NCBI GenBank assembly: GCA_913057765.1
Contig: CAJXPH010000013.1
Span: forward strand, 1 to 22,919
Origin: an uncultured Campylobacteraceae bacterium
GTDB taxonomy: Bacteria; Campylobacterota; Campylobacteria; Campylobacterales; Arcobacteraceae
Reading direction: 5' to 3'
Length of the DNA stretch: 22,919 nt
The notes below the pieces were generated by a model. That model had not been told where the DNA came from. It saw only the letters and a program-made list of their open reading frames with translations, and ran no database searches. Within the stretch, counting starts at the first letter, position 1. Each line of letters begins with the position of its first letter. Of the stretch, positions 1-7,396 are shown in pieces. Both the position numbers and the translations under genes were made by a program.

Positions 1-46
1 AGATCCTCTCTGGTCTCGTGGGCTCGGAGATGTGTATAAGAGACAG
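1..46 (+). other. Sequencing adapter (Nextera i7 side), not genomic
   Basis: Positions 13-46 match the 34-nt Nextera read-2 transposase adapter, including the 19-bp Tn5 mosaic end at 28-46. Positions 1-4 (AGAT) and 5-12 (CCTCTCTG) match the preceding P7 primer tail and an 8-nt i7 index, which I recall as N708. This is library-construction sequence left at the contig edge. The genome starts at about 47. Confidence 0.97.
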
Positions 47-94
47 ATATAATATTTTATTATAAAACAATTTTAATGAAAAAGGGGAGAGAAG

Positions 95-391
95 ATGAAA
101 AAAACAATTGCAGCACTTGTGTGCTTATGCAGTTTATCTTATGCCGTAGAATATGATGAGTTACAAGGTCAAATGTTATCTTTGTCGTGTGCATCATGTC
201 ATGGAACAGATGGGAAATCAGTTGCAGTAACTCCATATATTGCAGGTATGGGTAAAAATACCATGTATTCTATTTTATTAGATTATAAAAATGGTAAAAA
301 AGAAGGAACTATGATGCAAAAGCATGTTAAAGGTTTCTCAGATGCAGAGTTAGAGCAAGTTAGCTACTACTTTTCAAAAATTGAAAGATAG
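95..391 (+). CDS. fccA: Small class I cytochrome c, FccA-like subunit of sulfide dehydrogenase
   Basis: This 98-residue precursor starts with a Sec signal peptide: KK at 2-3, a hydrophobic core at 5-15, and likely cleavage after SYA at 15-17. The mature protein is a single-haem c-type cytochrome. The CASCH haem site lies at 32-36, and Met73 or Met74 is the probable distal ligand, which fits the class I fold. It should pass electrons from the flavoprotein encoded 11 bp downstream into the periplasmic respiratory chain. The start has a strong ribosome binding site (AGGGGAGA). A TATAAT-like box at 48-53 sits right against the adapter, so the promoter cannot be judged because upstream DNA is missing. 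The subunit role rests on the pairing with FccB; alone it would only be called a cytochrome c553-like protein. Confidence 0.85.
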   Translation: MKKTIAALVCLCSLSYAVEYDELQGQMLSLSCASCHGTDGKSVAVTPYIAGMGKNTMYSILLDYKNGKKEGTMMQKHVKGFSDAELEQVSYYFSKIER

Positions 392-402
392 AGGGTGAGA
401 TT

Positions 403-1686
403 ATGATGAATAGAAGAAATTTCAATAAAATACTTGTAGGGTCATTTGCACTTTCTTTGGCTGCGTGTAGTAGTATAACTAGTGTAACTACAACTTTACC
501 AAAAGATAAGAAAAGAGTTGTTGTAGTTGGTGGTGGTTTTGGAGGAGCAACTGCTGCAAAATATATTAAAAAGTTTAGTCCAGAAACAGAAGTAATTTTA
601 ATTGAACAAAATAAAAATTACTACACTTGTCCATTTGCAAATACTGTTATTGCAGGAATGAATGATATAGAATATATTAAACATGATTACAAAACTTTAG
701 AGAGTAAATATAAAGTTCAAGTTATACATGAAAAAGTTGCTAAAGTAGATGGTGCAACACATACTGTTATTTTAGAAAATGGCGATGTAATTCCATTCCA
801 TAAAGCAGTAGTATCACCAGGTATTGATTTCAAATATGAAAAGGGTTATGTAGAAGGTTCAGAGATGTATTCTCCTCATGCATATAAAGCAGGAGCTCAA
901 ACTACTCTTTTAAGAAATCAACTTGAAGCAATGAAAGATGGTGGAACTTATGTAATGGTTGCTCCAGCAAATCCATTTAGATGTCCTCCTGGACCATATG
1001 AAAGAATTTCATTAGTTGCACATTATCTAAAGAATAACAAACCAAACTCTAAAATTATCATTTTAGACCAAAAAAATAAATTTTCTAAACAAGGACTATT
1101 CCAAGAAGGTTGGGAAAAACTTTATGGTGATATGATTGAATGGAGAAGTGCTGAATTTGGTGGTAAAGTTATCTCAGTAGACCCTATGAAAAAAGAAATT
1201 GAAACTGATGATGAAGTTGTAAAAGCTGATGTTCTTAATTATATTCCGTCACAAAAAGCCGGTAAGTTAGCATTTGATTCAGGTCTTACTAAAGGTGATT
1301 GGTGTCCAATTAATACAAAAACATTTGAATCAAGACTTGTTAAAGATGTACATGTAATAGGGGATGCTTCAATTGCTAGTAAAATGCCAAAATCAGGTTT
1401 CTCAGCAAATTCTCAAGGGAAAGTTGCTGCACTTCAAATTACAAGATTACTTAAAAATAAACCAGTTGTTAATCCTCCAAAATTAGCAAATACTTGTTAT
1501 AGTTTAGTTGCTCCTAATTATGGTATTACTGTTGCGGCAGTTTATGAAGCACATGAAGATGGTATAAAAAAAGTTGCAGGTGCGGGAGGACTTAGTCCAA
1601 TGGGTGCCACTGCAAGTTTTAGAGCCTTAGAAGCCGAATATGCGGTTGGGTGGTATAAAAACCAAACAGCTGATATCTTCTCTTAA
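403..1686 (+). CDS. fccB: Flavocytochrome c sulfide dehydrogenase, flavoprotein subunit (FccB/SoxF family)
   Basis: This 427-residue FAD protein should oxidise sulfide in the periplasm and hand electrons to the adjacent cytochrome. A twin-arginine signal (RRNFNK at 4-9) is followed by a hydrophobic stretch ending in a lipobox-like LAAC, with Cys22. This suggests Tat export and possibly lipid anchoring. The dinucleotide-binding glycine motif GGGFGG is at 43-48, and the second FAD motif (VIGDAS) is near residue 320. The C-terminal FCSD flavin-binding domain is recognisable from NTCYSLVAP near 363-371. Cys194 (FRCPPG) and Cys365 are the likely redox disulfide by comparison with the Allochromatium enzyme; this pairing is inferred. 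Cys76 and Cys301 are extra. It shares an operon with the cytochrome gene. The alternative name SoxF is possible, but no sox genes are visible here. Confidence 0.9.
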   Translation: MMNRRNFNKILVGSFALSLAACSSITSVTTTLPKDKKRVVVVGGGFGGATAAKYIKKFSPETEVILIEQNKNYYTCPFANTVIAGMNDIEYIKHDYKTLESKYKVQVIHEKVAKVDGATHTVILENGDVIPFHKAVVSPGIDFKYEKGYVEGSEMYSPHAYKAGAQTTLLRNQLEAMKDGGTYVMVAPANPFRCPPGPYERISLVAHYLKNNKPNSKIIILDQKNKFSKQGLFQEGWEKLYGDMIEWRSAEFGGKVISVDPMKKEIETDDEVVKADVLNYIPSQKAGKLAFDSGLTKGDWCPINTKTFESRLVKDVHVIGDASIASKMPKSGFSANSQGKVAALQITRLLKNKPVVNPPKLANTCYSLVAPNYGITVAAVYEAHEDGIKKVAGAGGLSPMGATASFRALEAEYAVGWYKNQTADIFS

Positions 1687-1718
1687 AAAAATATTGAAAG
1701 TATAAATAAAGCGTTAAA

Positions 1719-1746
1719 AGAAGAATAGTACCCACCCTATTCTTCT
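1719..1746. terminator. Convergent stem-loop between fccB and the cysteine desulfidase gene
   Basis: Perfect 10-bp arms (AGAAGAATAG at 1719-1728 and CTATTCTTCT at 1737-1746) enclose an 8-nt loop. Read on the minus strand the stem is followed by TTTT, so it best fits a terminator for the leftward gene. The A-rich 5' side also lets it act for fccB as a bidirectional terminator. It is the only strong hairpin in the 71-bp gap. Confidence 0.7.
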
Positions 1747-1757
1747 CTGACATTAGT

Positions 1758-3035
1758 TTATGACTGCATAATATCTAAAATAACTTCGTCTGTTTTCTTC
1801 ATACCAGATTTAGATAATATACCTATGTTTTTTATTGTTTCTTCAACATTTGAAGAAATAATTCCTTCTCCTCCATGTAAATACTTATTATTTAAAGCAA
1901 GCATAGAAGAATCAAATGCAGCATAAATACCTGTAGCAATTTTTGTAGCACATGAAGCCTTCGCTCCATCACATATAATTCCTGAAATATTTCCCAAACT
2001 ATTTGTTATCGAATTAGCTACTGTTTCATAGTCTGCATTTTCTAAAAATGATATTGCTCCACTTACTGCACTTGTTGCACACATTACTCCACAAAAAGCA
2101 GAAAGCCTACCTACATTTGTTTTTAAATGTATTGTTGCAAGATGTGAAAATACAAGTCCCCTAATCATTTTCTCTTTTGATAAATTCTTCTCTTGAGAAT
2201 ATTTGATAATAGGTAAAGAAGCTGCCATACCTTGGTTACCACTACCACTAGTTGTCATAACAGGTAAAGAACATCCACTCATTCTTGCATCACTTCCAGC
2301 AGAAGCAAAAGAGACACATTTATTTCTTATATCTTTTCCATATACTCCATCATTCATATTTTTTTGGATTAAGCTTCCTATATTTACTCCAAACTCTTCA
2401 TTTAATCCAGCTTTTGCAATATTCGAATTTAACTGTATTACTTGGTCAAAAATAGTTTCTACTTTTTTTATATCAATTTCTTTTGCCAGATCATAAATAG
2501 ATTTAATATTTAAAACTGATCTATCTTCACTTGTAGTTTTAAAATCAAAATCATTACATATCTGATCTACCAAAACTTTTCCATTTTTTTCTATTCTTGT
2601 AATATTTGTATGAAAATGTTTTATCTCAACTAGAGAACTATCATCTTCATAAAAAGCTTCAACTTTTATATAAAGTTTTACATCAGTATGGTCGTGAATA
2701 ACGTTTATTTCATTATTTTTCAAATAATCTTGCGCTTTTTTAATATCATTTTTATCTAATGCACTTATTACCATTAATTCCTTATCACTATTTCCAACAC
2801 TAATACCCAAAGCGACTGCAGCTTCGATTCCAATCATTCCATCACTATTTGGGATAATTACAGACTTAACATTTTTTATCATATTTCCAGATACATAAAT
2901 ATCGACTCTTTTAGGTAGTACTCCTAATACTTGTTTTGCTTTCGCACTTACATATGCAATAGCTATTGGTTCAGTACAACCTAGAGCAGGAACAATTTCT
3001 TCTTTTAATATATTTAGTACTTTTTCAATTTCCAT
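1758..3035 (-). CDS. cyuA: L-cysteine desulfidase, CyuA/CdsB (UPF0597, serine dehydratase alpha-like) family
   Basis: The product (425 residues from ATG at 3035) belongs to the oxygen-sensitive [4Fe-4S] family that breaks L-cysteine into pyruvate, ammonia and sulfide. The family start motif PALGCTEPI is present, with Cys20. Three further cysteines have the spacing I expect for the cluster ligands: Cys315 (AFCG), Cys355 and Cys362 (CDGAKASC). The glycine-rich TTSGSGNQG segment is also typical. A GTG two codons upstream, at 3041, lies inside the AAGGAG ribosome binding site (five bases before the ATG), so ATG 3035 is the better start. The gene is divergent from a LysR regulator, which suggests substrate-induced expression. 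A role in cysteine detoxification or sulfide supply next to fccAB is attractive but inferred. Older annotation would call it serine dehydratase-like. Confidence 0.85.
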   Translation of the reverse strand: MEIEKVLNILKEEIVPALGCTEPIAIAYVSAKAKQVLGVLPKRVDIYVSGNMIKNVKSVIIPNSDGMIGIEAAVALGISVGNSDKELMVISALDKNDIKKAQDYLKNNEINVIHDHTDVKLYIKVEAFYEDDSSLVEIKHFHTNITRIEKNGKVLVDQICNDFDFKTTSEDRSVLNIKSIYDLAKEIDIKKVETIFDQVIQLNSNIAKAGLNEEFGVNIGSLIQKNMNDGVYGKDIRNKCVSFASAGSDARMSGCSLPVMTTSGSGNQGMAASLPIIKYSQEKNLSKEKMIRGLVFSHLATIHLKTNVGRLSAFCGVMCATSAVSGAISFLENADYETVANSITNSLGNISGIICDGAKASCATKIATGIYAAFDSSMLALNNKYLHGGEGIISSNVEETIKNIGILSKSGMKKTDEVILDIMQS

Positions 3036-3059
3036 AATCACTCCTTTTTATTAAGGATA

Positions 3060-3089
3060 ATTATATTACTATTAATTAGCTCAAGTCAA
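3060..3089 (-). promoter_or_regulatory. Predicted sigma-70 promoter for the cysteine desulfidase gene
   Basis: Reading leftward, TTGACT (3089-3084) and a consensus TATAAT (3065-3060) are separated by 18 bp. Transcription would start near 3053, giving a leader of roughly 18 nt that carries the AAGGAG site. This is the best-formed promoter in the window. Confidence 0.65.
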
Positions 3090-3105
3090 ATAATACATAA
3101 TTATT
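3089..3105. promoter_or_regulatory. Candidate LysR-type operator
   Basis: AATAAT-N5-ATTATT is a perfect interrupted dyad with the T-N11-A arrangement (T3091, A3103) typical of LysR-family sites. It touches the -35 box of the cysteine desulfidase promoter and lies 22 bp before the lysR start. In such AT-rich DNA a chance dyad is possible, so this is a candidate only. Confidence 0.4.
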
Positions 3106-3126
3106 GATTATATAAAGGATAGTTAT

Positions 3127-3957
3127 ATGGATTCAAATCTTCTAAAAGTTTTTGTAGCAGTAGCACAAAAAAAGAGTATAAGTTTAGGAGCAAAAAAACT
3201 AAAGTTTACACAAACAAATGTAAGTCTTAGAATAAAACAATTAGAGAAAAACCTTGGTTTTGAAATATTCCATAGAGTTCCAAAAGGCGTAATCCTAACA
3301 AAAGAAGGTGAAAAACTTTTACCTTTAGCTACAGAAATCGTGGATAAAGTAAAAGAAGCAGAAAATCAACTAAAAAATATCAAAAAACAAGATTCAATCA
3401 TTATAGCTTCAACATATTCAAATACAAAAATGAGACTTATTCCTTTTTTACAAAAATTAAATGATGATTACCCAAGTACTAAAATTGAATTAGTTACAAA
3501 TAATACAGTAGCTATTAAACAACTTCTCCTCGAATATAAAGTAGATGTAGCCTTTATAAACAATGAACCAAAACATGAAGGAATAGCTTTATTAAAAAGA
3601 TTTGAGAATGAATTATTATATGTTGAATCAAAAAAGAAAAAGTCTAATAATACAATTATAGGACATGAAAATGTATGTGCATTTTTTAATGGATTAAAAA
3701 AATATTATGAATATTTAGAAATTGAAGATTATGAAACTTTAGAACTTGCAAATTTTGAAGTAATTCTGGCATGTGTTGAGCTAGGAATGGGAAATACCTT
3801 ATTACCAAAATCAATTATCAAAAAATACGGTTATCTAAGTAAGGTTAAAACAACTAAGATTGAAAAAAATATTATTGATATTCCAACTTGTTTAGTATGT
3901 AGAGAGGATAATTTACCACAAATAAGTGACTACCTAAGGAATATTTCTTTAGATTAA
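3127..3957 (+). CDS. LysR-family transcriptional regulator
   Basis: The 276-residue product has the N-terminal winged helix-turn-helix of LysR proteins at about 1-60; residues around 17-45 (SISLGAKKL, TQTNVSLRIKQLE) form the helix-turn-helix. A linker helix and a periplasmic-binding-protein-like effector domain from about 90 follow. Ribosome binding site AAAGGAT precedes the ATG. The 91-bp divergent arrangement with the cysteine desulfidase gene is classic for a LysR activator and its target, so cysteine or a derivative is the likely effector. That link is inferred from position. The family is certain; the specific regulon is not. Confidence 0.88.
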   Translation: MDSNLLKVFVAVAQKKSISLGAKKLKFTQTNVSLRIKQLEKNLGFEIFHRVPKGVILTKEGEKLLPLATEIVDKVKEAENQLKNIKKQDSIIIASTYSNTKMRLIPFLQKLNDDYPSTKIELVTNNTVAIKQLLLEYKVDVAFINNEPKHEGIALLKRFENELLYVESKKKKSNNTIIGHENVCAFFNGLKKYYEYLEIEDYETLELANFEVILACVELGMGNTLLPKSIIKKYGYLSKVKTTKIEKNIIDIPTCLVCREDNLPQISDYLRNISLD

Positions 3958-4035
3958 TATACTAAATAGTTTTTCTATTTTGATAATTATTAAAGAATAT
4001 ATCATTAACCCTTCATTAAATTAATTATCATATTC

Positions 4036-4041
4036 TATAAT
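4036..4041 (+). promoter_or_regulatory. Probable -10 box for the CBS-domain gene
   Basis: TATAAT lies 29 bp before the ATG at 4071. No good -35 hexamer is seen at the expected spacing, which is common in Campylobacterota. The 113-bp gap it sits in (3958-4070) otherwise shows only AT-rich sequence with a weak distant inverted repeat. Confidence 0.4.
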
Positions 4042-4070
4042 TTATTTATATTAAAAAAGGCCATAAGAAA

Positions 4071-4706
4071 ATGTTTGCTATATATAGAAATGGTAGTGTT
4101 GGATTTAGAAGTACTGCTGATAATTTATATGAAATAAAAAAAACTGAAGCTCCTGATAAACCGGAGATGAAACCCGATGATGATTCTTTATTTCAAGAAC
4201 TTTTAACATCAAATAAAGAAAAAAACTCTTCTAATAGTAATGAAGCTATTAATGCATATAAAAAGATTGCACATATTGATACAACAGAACAAGTGTTTCA
4301 TGTAAAAGATATTATGACAAAAGAATGTATTTGTATAGAAAAAAATGCCACATTACAAGATGCTTACGATAAATTAACCGAATATCAAATAAGTCAAATT
4401 CCAATAATAGATTCAAATCAAAAAATAATGGCTTTAATAAACAAAAAGTTTATACTAAACCTTATAGTAGAAGACGTTGATAACGCAAGAGTAATTTTAG
4501 AAAAAAAACTTGAAGATCTATATTTACCAGAACTTATTACTACTGATCCAATAAGCGATATAAGAAGAGTTGCAAAAGTAATTGTAGATTTTAAATTAAC
4601 TGCAATCCCTGTAGTAACCCAAGACGATATTTTAATAGGAATTGTATCAAAAACTGATATTTTAAAATCAGTTGCAAAATTACCAAATTTTCAATTATGG
4701 TCATAA
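4071..4706 (+). CDS. Tandem CBS-domain protein
   Basis: The 211-residue protein has a charged, low-complexity N-terminal region (1-75) followed by two CBS domains, at about 78-135 (beginning VKDIMTKECICIE) and 145-205 (ending GIVSKTDILKSVA). A CBS pair normally binds an adenine nucleotide and senses energy or nucleotide state. No catalytic or DNA-binding domain is attached, so it probably regulates a partner. There is no signal peptide, so it should be cytoplasmic. It lies 104 bp upstream of the lipoprotein and glutathionylspermidine-synthase-like pair on the same strand. I recall the three together in related genomes, but a functional link is not shown by this sequence. Confidence 0.8.
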   Translation: MFAIYRNGSVGFRSTADNLYEIKKTEAPDKPEMKPDDDSLFQELLTSNKEKNSSNSNEAINAYKKIAHIDTTEQVFHVKDIMTKECICIEKNATLQDAYDKLTEYQISQIPIIDSNQKIMALINKKFILNLIVEDVDNARVILEKKLEDLYLPELITTDPISDIRRVAKVIVDFKLTAIPVVTQDDILIGIVSKTDILKSVAKLPNFQLWS

Positions 4707-4810
4707 AAATTAAAGAGAAGATATCTTAGACTTCATCTAATTTATAGCAATTATTCAGTAGTATAAGCAAAAATATTTTATATTATAAATATGTATAAAA
4801 GGACTATTAA

Positions 4811-5443
4811 TTGAAAAAAAGAAATCATATTAAGAAAATATCAAACTACGCAATGGTTGGTGGCCTTGGAGCTATTTTAGTAACTGGATTAGTAGGTTGT
4901 GAAGATAAATCAAATAACCAACAAAACCAAGGTCAAAATGATGCATTCTCAAATGCAAGCCAAAAACAAGGTGCATTTGTAATCATTGAAGAAGCAGCAG
5001 ATGGAAGATATGCAATTGTAGATGAATTTCCAGCTTCTAAAACAACTATTGTAGTAAGAAAGCCAGATGGAACAGAAAAAATTCTTTCGAAAGATGAAAT
5101 TGACGCACTTGTAAAAGCAGAAGGAGTAAAAATTGATAATGGTACATCACCATTAACAAATCCTGAAGTATCAAGTGGTGGAATGGGATTAGGTGGAGTA
5201 CTTATGTCTTCAATAGCTGGAGCAATGATTGGTTCATGGTTAGGAAATAAACTATTTAATAACCAAAACTATCAAAATCAAAGAAAAGCGAATTATAAAT
5301 CACCACAAGCTTATAGTAAATCTAAAAGTTCTTTTTCAAAAGCTGCAAGCTCTAGTAAATCATCAAGTTCATCGAAAAAAAGTGGATTCTTTGGTAAGAA
5401 ATCATCTTCTGGGTCTAAATCTAGATCATTTTTTGGTGGTTAA
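4811..5443 (+). CDS. UPF0323-family lipoprotein (Campylobacter Cj0371-like)
   Basis: The start is TTG at 4811, preceded by AAAGGA seven bases upstream; an internal ATG at codon 15 would remove the basic part of the signal. The N-terminus is a lipoprotein signal: many Lys/Arg residues, a hydrophobic core, and lipobox LVGC with Cys30. A globular part (about 50-115) follows, then a glycine-rich hydrophobic segment (about 120-150, GGMGLGG...GSWLGNKLF) that could touch a membrane, then a Ser/Lys-rich low-complexity tail. Members occur in Campylobacter and Helicobacter as UPF0323; Campylobacter Cj0371 has been linked to motility and virulence, but the biochemical role is unknown. The gene ends two bases before the next start, indicating one transcript. 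Confidence 0.85.
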   Translation: MKKRNHIKKISNYAMVGGLGAILVTGLVGCEDKSNNQQNQGQNDAFSNASQKQGAFVIIEEAADGRYAIVDEFPASKTTIVVRKPDGTEKILSKDEIDALVKAEGVKIDNGTSPLTNPEVSSGGMGLGGVLMSSIAGAMIGSWLGNKLFNNQNYQNQRKANYKSPQAYSKSKSSFSKAASSSKSSSSSKKSGFFGKKSSSGSKSRSFFGG

Positions 5444-5445
5444 TA

Positions 5446-6624
5446 GTGAAACTAAAAACTTTAGAACCATTAACAAATGAATACTTAGAATCAATAGGAT
5501 TTTCGTGGCATACAGATACTGATGAAACATCATATGTTTCAAATCAAGTAGTTGAAATTAGTGAAGATGAAGCAAATGCATATTATGAAGCAGCAAATGA
5601 ATTATATGATATGTTTTGTGAAGCAGGAGAACATGTTGTTGAAAACAACTTGTTTCATGAAATAAATATACCTTTTAACTTAGTAGAAACTATTAAAAAC
5701 TCTTGGGAAGAAGATGTTCATTGGCATCTATATTCAAGATTTGATTTAGCGGGGGGAATTGATGGCGTTCCAATTAAATTAATTGAATTTAACGCTGACA
5801 CTCCAACTTCTCTTTTTGAAACTGCAATTGTACAGTGGGCAATGTTAAAGAAAAATGGTCTAAATGAAGCTAGCCAATTTAATAACTTATATGATGCACT
5901 AAAAGATAATTTTAAAAGAATAATAACTTTAGATTCTGATTTAGAAAAATTTGATGAATATTATGAAAAACTTGGTTGGAAAATACTATTTTCTTCTATT
6001 CAAGGTAGCTCTGAAGATGAAAATACAACAAAACTTTTACAACATATAGCAACTGAAGCAGGATTTAATACTGACTTTGAATATATTGATAAAGTAAATT
6101 TTAGCGATGATGGAATTTTCAAAGAGGAAGAAGGTTTTGAATTTTGGTTTAAACTAATTCCATGGGAAGATATAGCTATAGATGAAAATGAATTAGCAAC
6201 TTACATAAATGAAATTATTGCAAACAAAAAAGCTATCATTTTTAATCCAGCGTATACATTAATGTTTCAATCAAAAGGTTTCATGAAAATTCTTTGGGAT
6301 TTATATCCAAATCATCCCCTACTTTTAGAAACATCATTTGAACCATTAGAAAATACAAAACAAGTTGAAAAAAGATGTTTTGGTAGAGAAGGTGCAAATA
6401 TTGCCATTGTAAATGCTGATAATTCACTAGATATTAAAACAGACGGTGAATATGAAGGCCATAAAGCTATTTATCAAGAATATATAGAATTTCCTCAAGA
6501 CGAAGAAGGAAACTATTATCAAGCAGGTGTATTTTACGCATATGAGGCTTGTGGACTTGGATTTAGAAAAGGTGGAAAGATCTTAGATAATATGTCTAAG
6601 TTTGTAGGACACATAGTAGAATAG
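5446..6624 (+). CDS. Glutathionylspermidine synthase-like ATP-grasp protein
   Basis: The 392-residue product matches the GSP_synth (glutathionylspermidine synthase C-terminal) family: RFDLAGG at 98-104 and IEFNADTPTSL near 113-123 are the substrate- and metal-binding motifs, and the C-terminal part (GREGANI, YEACGLGFRKGG) carries ATP-grasp features. It lacks the N-terminal amidase domain of the E. coli bifunctional enzyme. These stand-alone synthetase forms ligate an unknown acid and amine with ATP; glutathionylspermidine as the true product is doubtful. The start is GTG, two bases after the lipoprotein stop, implying translational coupling and perhaps a shared cell-envelope role. Confidence 0.85.
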   Translation: MKLKTLEPLTNEYLESIGFSWHTDTDETSYVSNQVVEISEDEANAYYEAANELYDMFCEAGEHVVENNLFHEINIPFNLVETIKNSWEEDVHWHLYSRFDLAGGIDGVPIKLIEFNADTPTSLFETAIVQWAMLKKNGLNEASQFNNLYDALKDNFKRIITLDSDLEKFDEYYEKLGWKILFSSIQGSSEDENTTKLLQHIATEAGFNTDFEYIDKVNFSDDGIFKEEEGFEFWFKLIPWEDIAIDENELATYINEIIANKKAIIFNPAYTLMFQSKGFMKILWDLYPNHPLLLETSFEPLENTKQVEKRCFGREGANIAIVNADNSLDIKTDGEYEGHKAIYQEYIEFPQDEEGNYYQAGVFYAYEACGLGFRKGGKILDNMSKFVGHIVE

Positions 6625-6639
6625 GTTTTAAAACCTATT
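6620..6639. terminator. Convergent terminator overlapping both stop codons
   Basis: AATAGGTTTTAAAACCTATT is a perfect 20-bp palindrome in the 10-bp gap between two convergent genes. It contains the stop codons of both (6622-6624 plus, 6637-6635 minus). It is followed by a short T run on the plus strand (6638-6641). It is probably a compact bidirectional terminator marking the 3' end of the phn operon. Confidence 0.65.
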
Positions 6640-7381
6640 TTACATCAAAATCAAAAGAGTCATTTGGCTCAATATATCTATATTTTAATTCAATATCATT
6701 TTCTTGAATATACTCTTTAGTAGTATGAGAAATATGCATTAAATATCCATTTTTAACTTCTAAATCATCTAGAATCTTACTAGCTTGTAAATAATTCAAA
6801 TGATTTCCTTTTATTTTTCTTTCATCATAACATGCATCAATAAAAGTAAAATCAATATCTTTATTTTTTAAAAAACTATAACTCTCTTCTTCCAAACCAA
6901 AACAATCCGTTAGATATACAATCGTTTTATTTTTATATTCAATACAATATCCCATAGTATTTTTTGAATGTTTTAAAGGAATAGTAGTGATAGAGAATTC
7001 TTCAAAATTTAATTTTTCAAAAGAATCAATTTGATTATAGATAATTGAATGATTGTGTTTGAATAAATCAGAAAAACCATCATCATCTTTTGGATGATAA
7101 CAATCAATTTTATCTATTGAGTGTCTAAGGCGTAAAAGTCCTAAACAGTGGTCTGCATGAAAATGAGTTAGAAATATTGCTTTAATTCTCTTACCATCGA
7201 AAATATTAGATATATTTTCAATACCAGCATCTAATAAAACTACTCCATTTTTAAACTCTAAATAAGCACTTGTAGAAAGGTTAGTTATACCTTTTTTTCT
7301 ATATTCACTACAAATAACACAAGAACAATTATGAACTGGAATACCTGCACTATCAGCACTTCCTAAAAAGTTTAACTTCAT
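6635..7381 (-). CDS. phnP: PhnP, 5-phosphoribosyl 1,2-cyclic phosphate phosphodiesterase
   Basis: PhnP opens the cyclic phosphate made by C-P lyase to give ribose 1,5-bisphosphate. The 248-residue protein is a metallo-beta-lactamase-fold hydrolase. Metal ligands are seen in THFHADH (His73, His75, Asp77, His78), with further histidines at LKHSK and near the C-terminus. The structural zinc site typical of PhnP is present as C-x-C-x2-C at Cys19, Cys21 and Cys24, the same spacing as in E. coli PhnP. Length is close to the E. coli enzyme. It is the last gene of the operon, 15 bp after the EEP-family gene, with AAAGG before its ATG. The convergent palindrome follows immediately. Confidence 0.92.
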   Translation of the reverse strand: MKLNFLGSADSAGIPVHNCSCVICSEYRKKGITNLSTSAYLEFKNGVVLLDAGIENISNIFDGKRIKAIFLTHFHADHCLGLLRLRHSIDKIDCYHPKDDDGFSDLFKHNHSIIYNQIDSFEKLNFEEFSITTIPLKHSKNTMGYCIEYKNKTIVYLTDCFGLEEESYSFLKNKDIDFTFIDACYDERKIKGNHLNYLQASKILDDLEVKNGYLMHISHTTKEYIQENDIELKYRYIEPNDSFDFDVK

Positions 7382-7396
7382 AACAAACCTTTTTTA

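Noticed and set aside
2203..2496. 97-codon open frame on the plus strand inside the cysteine desulfidase gene
   Set aside because: It is antisense to a well-conserved family protein, has no ribosome binding site and no recognisable domain.
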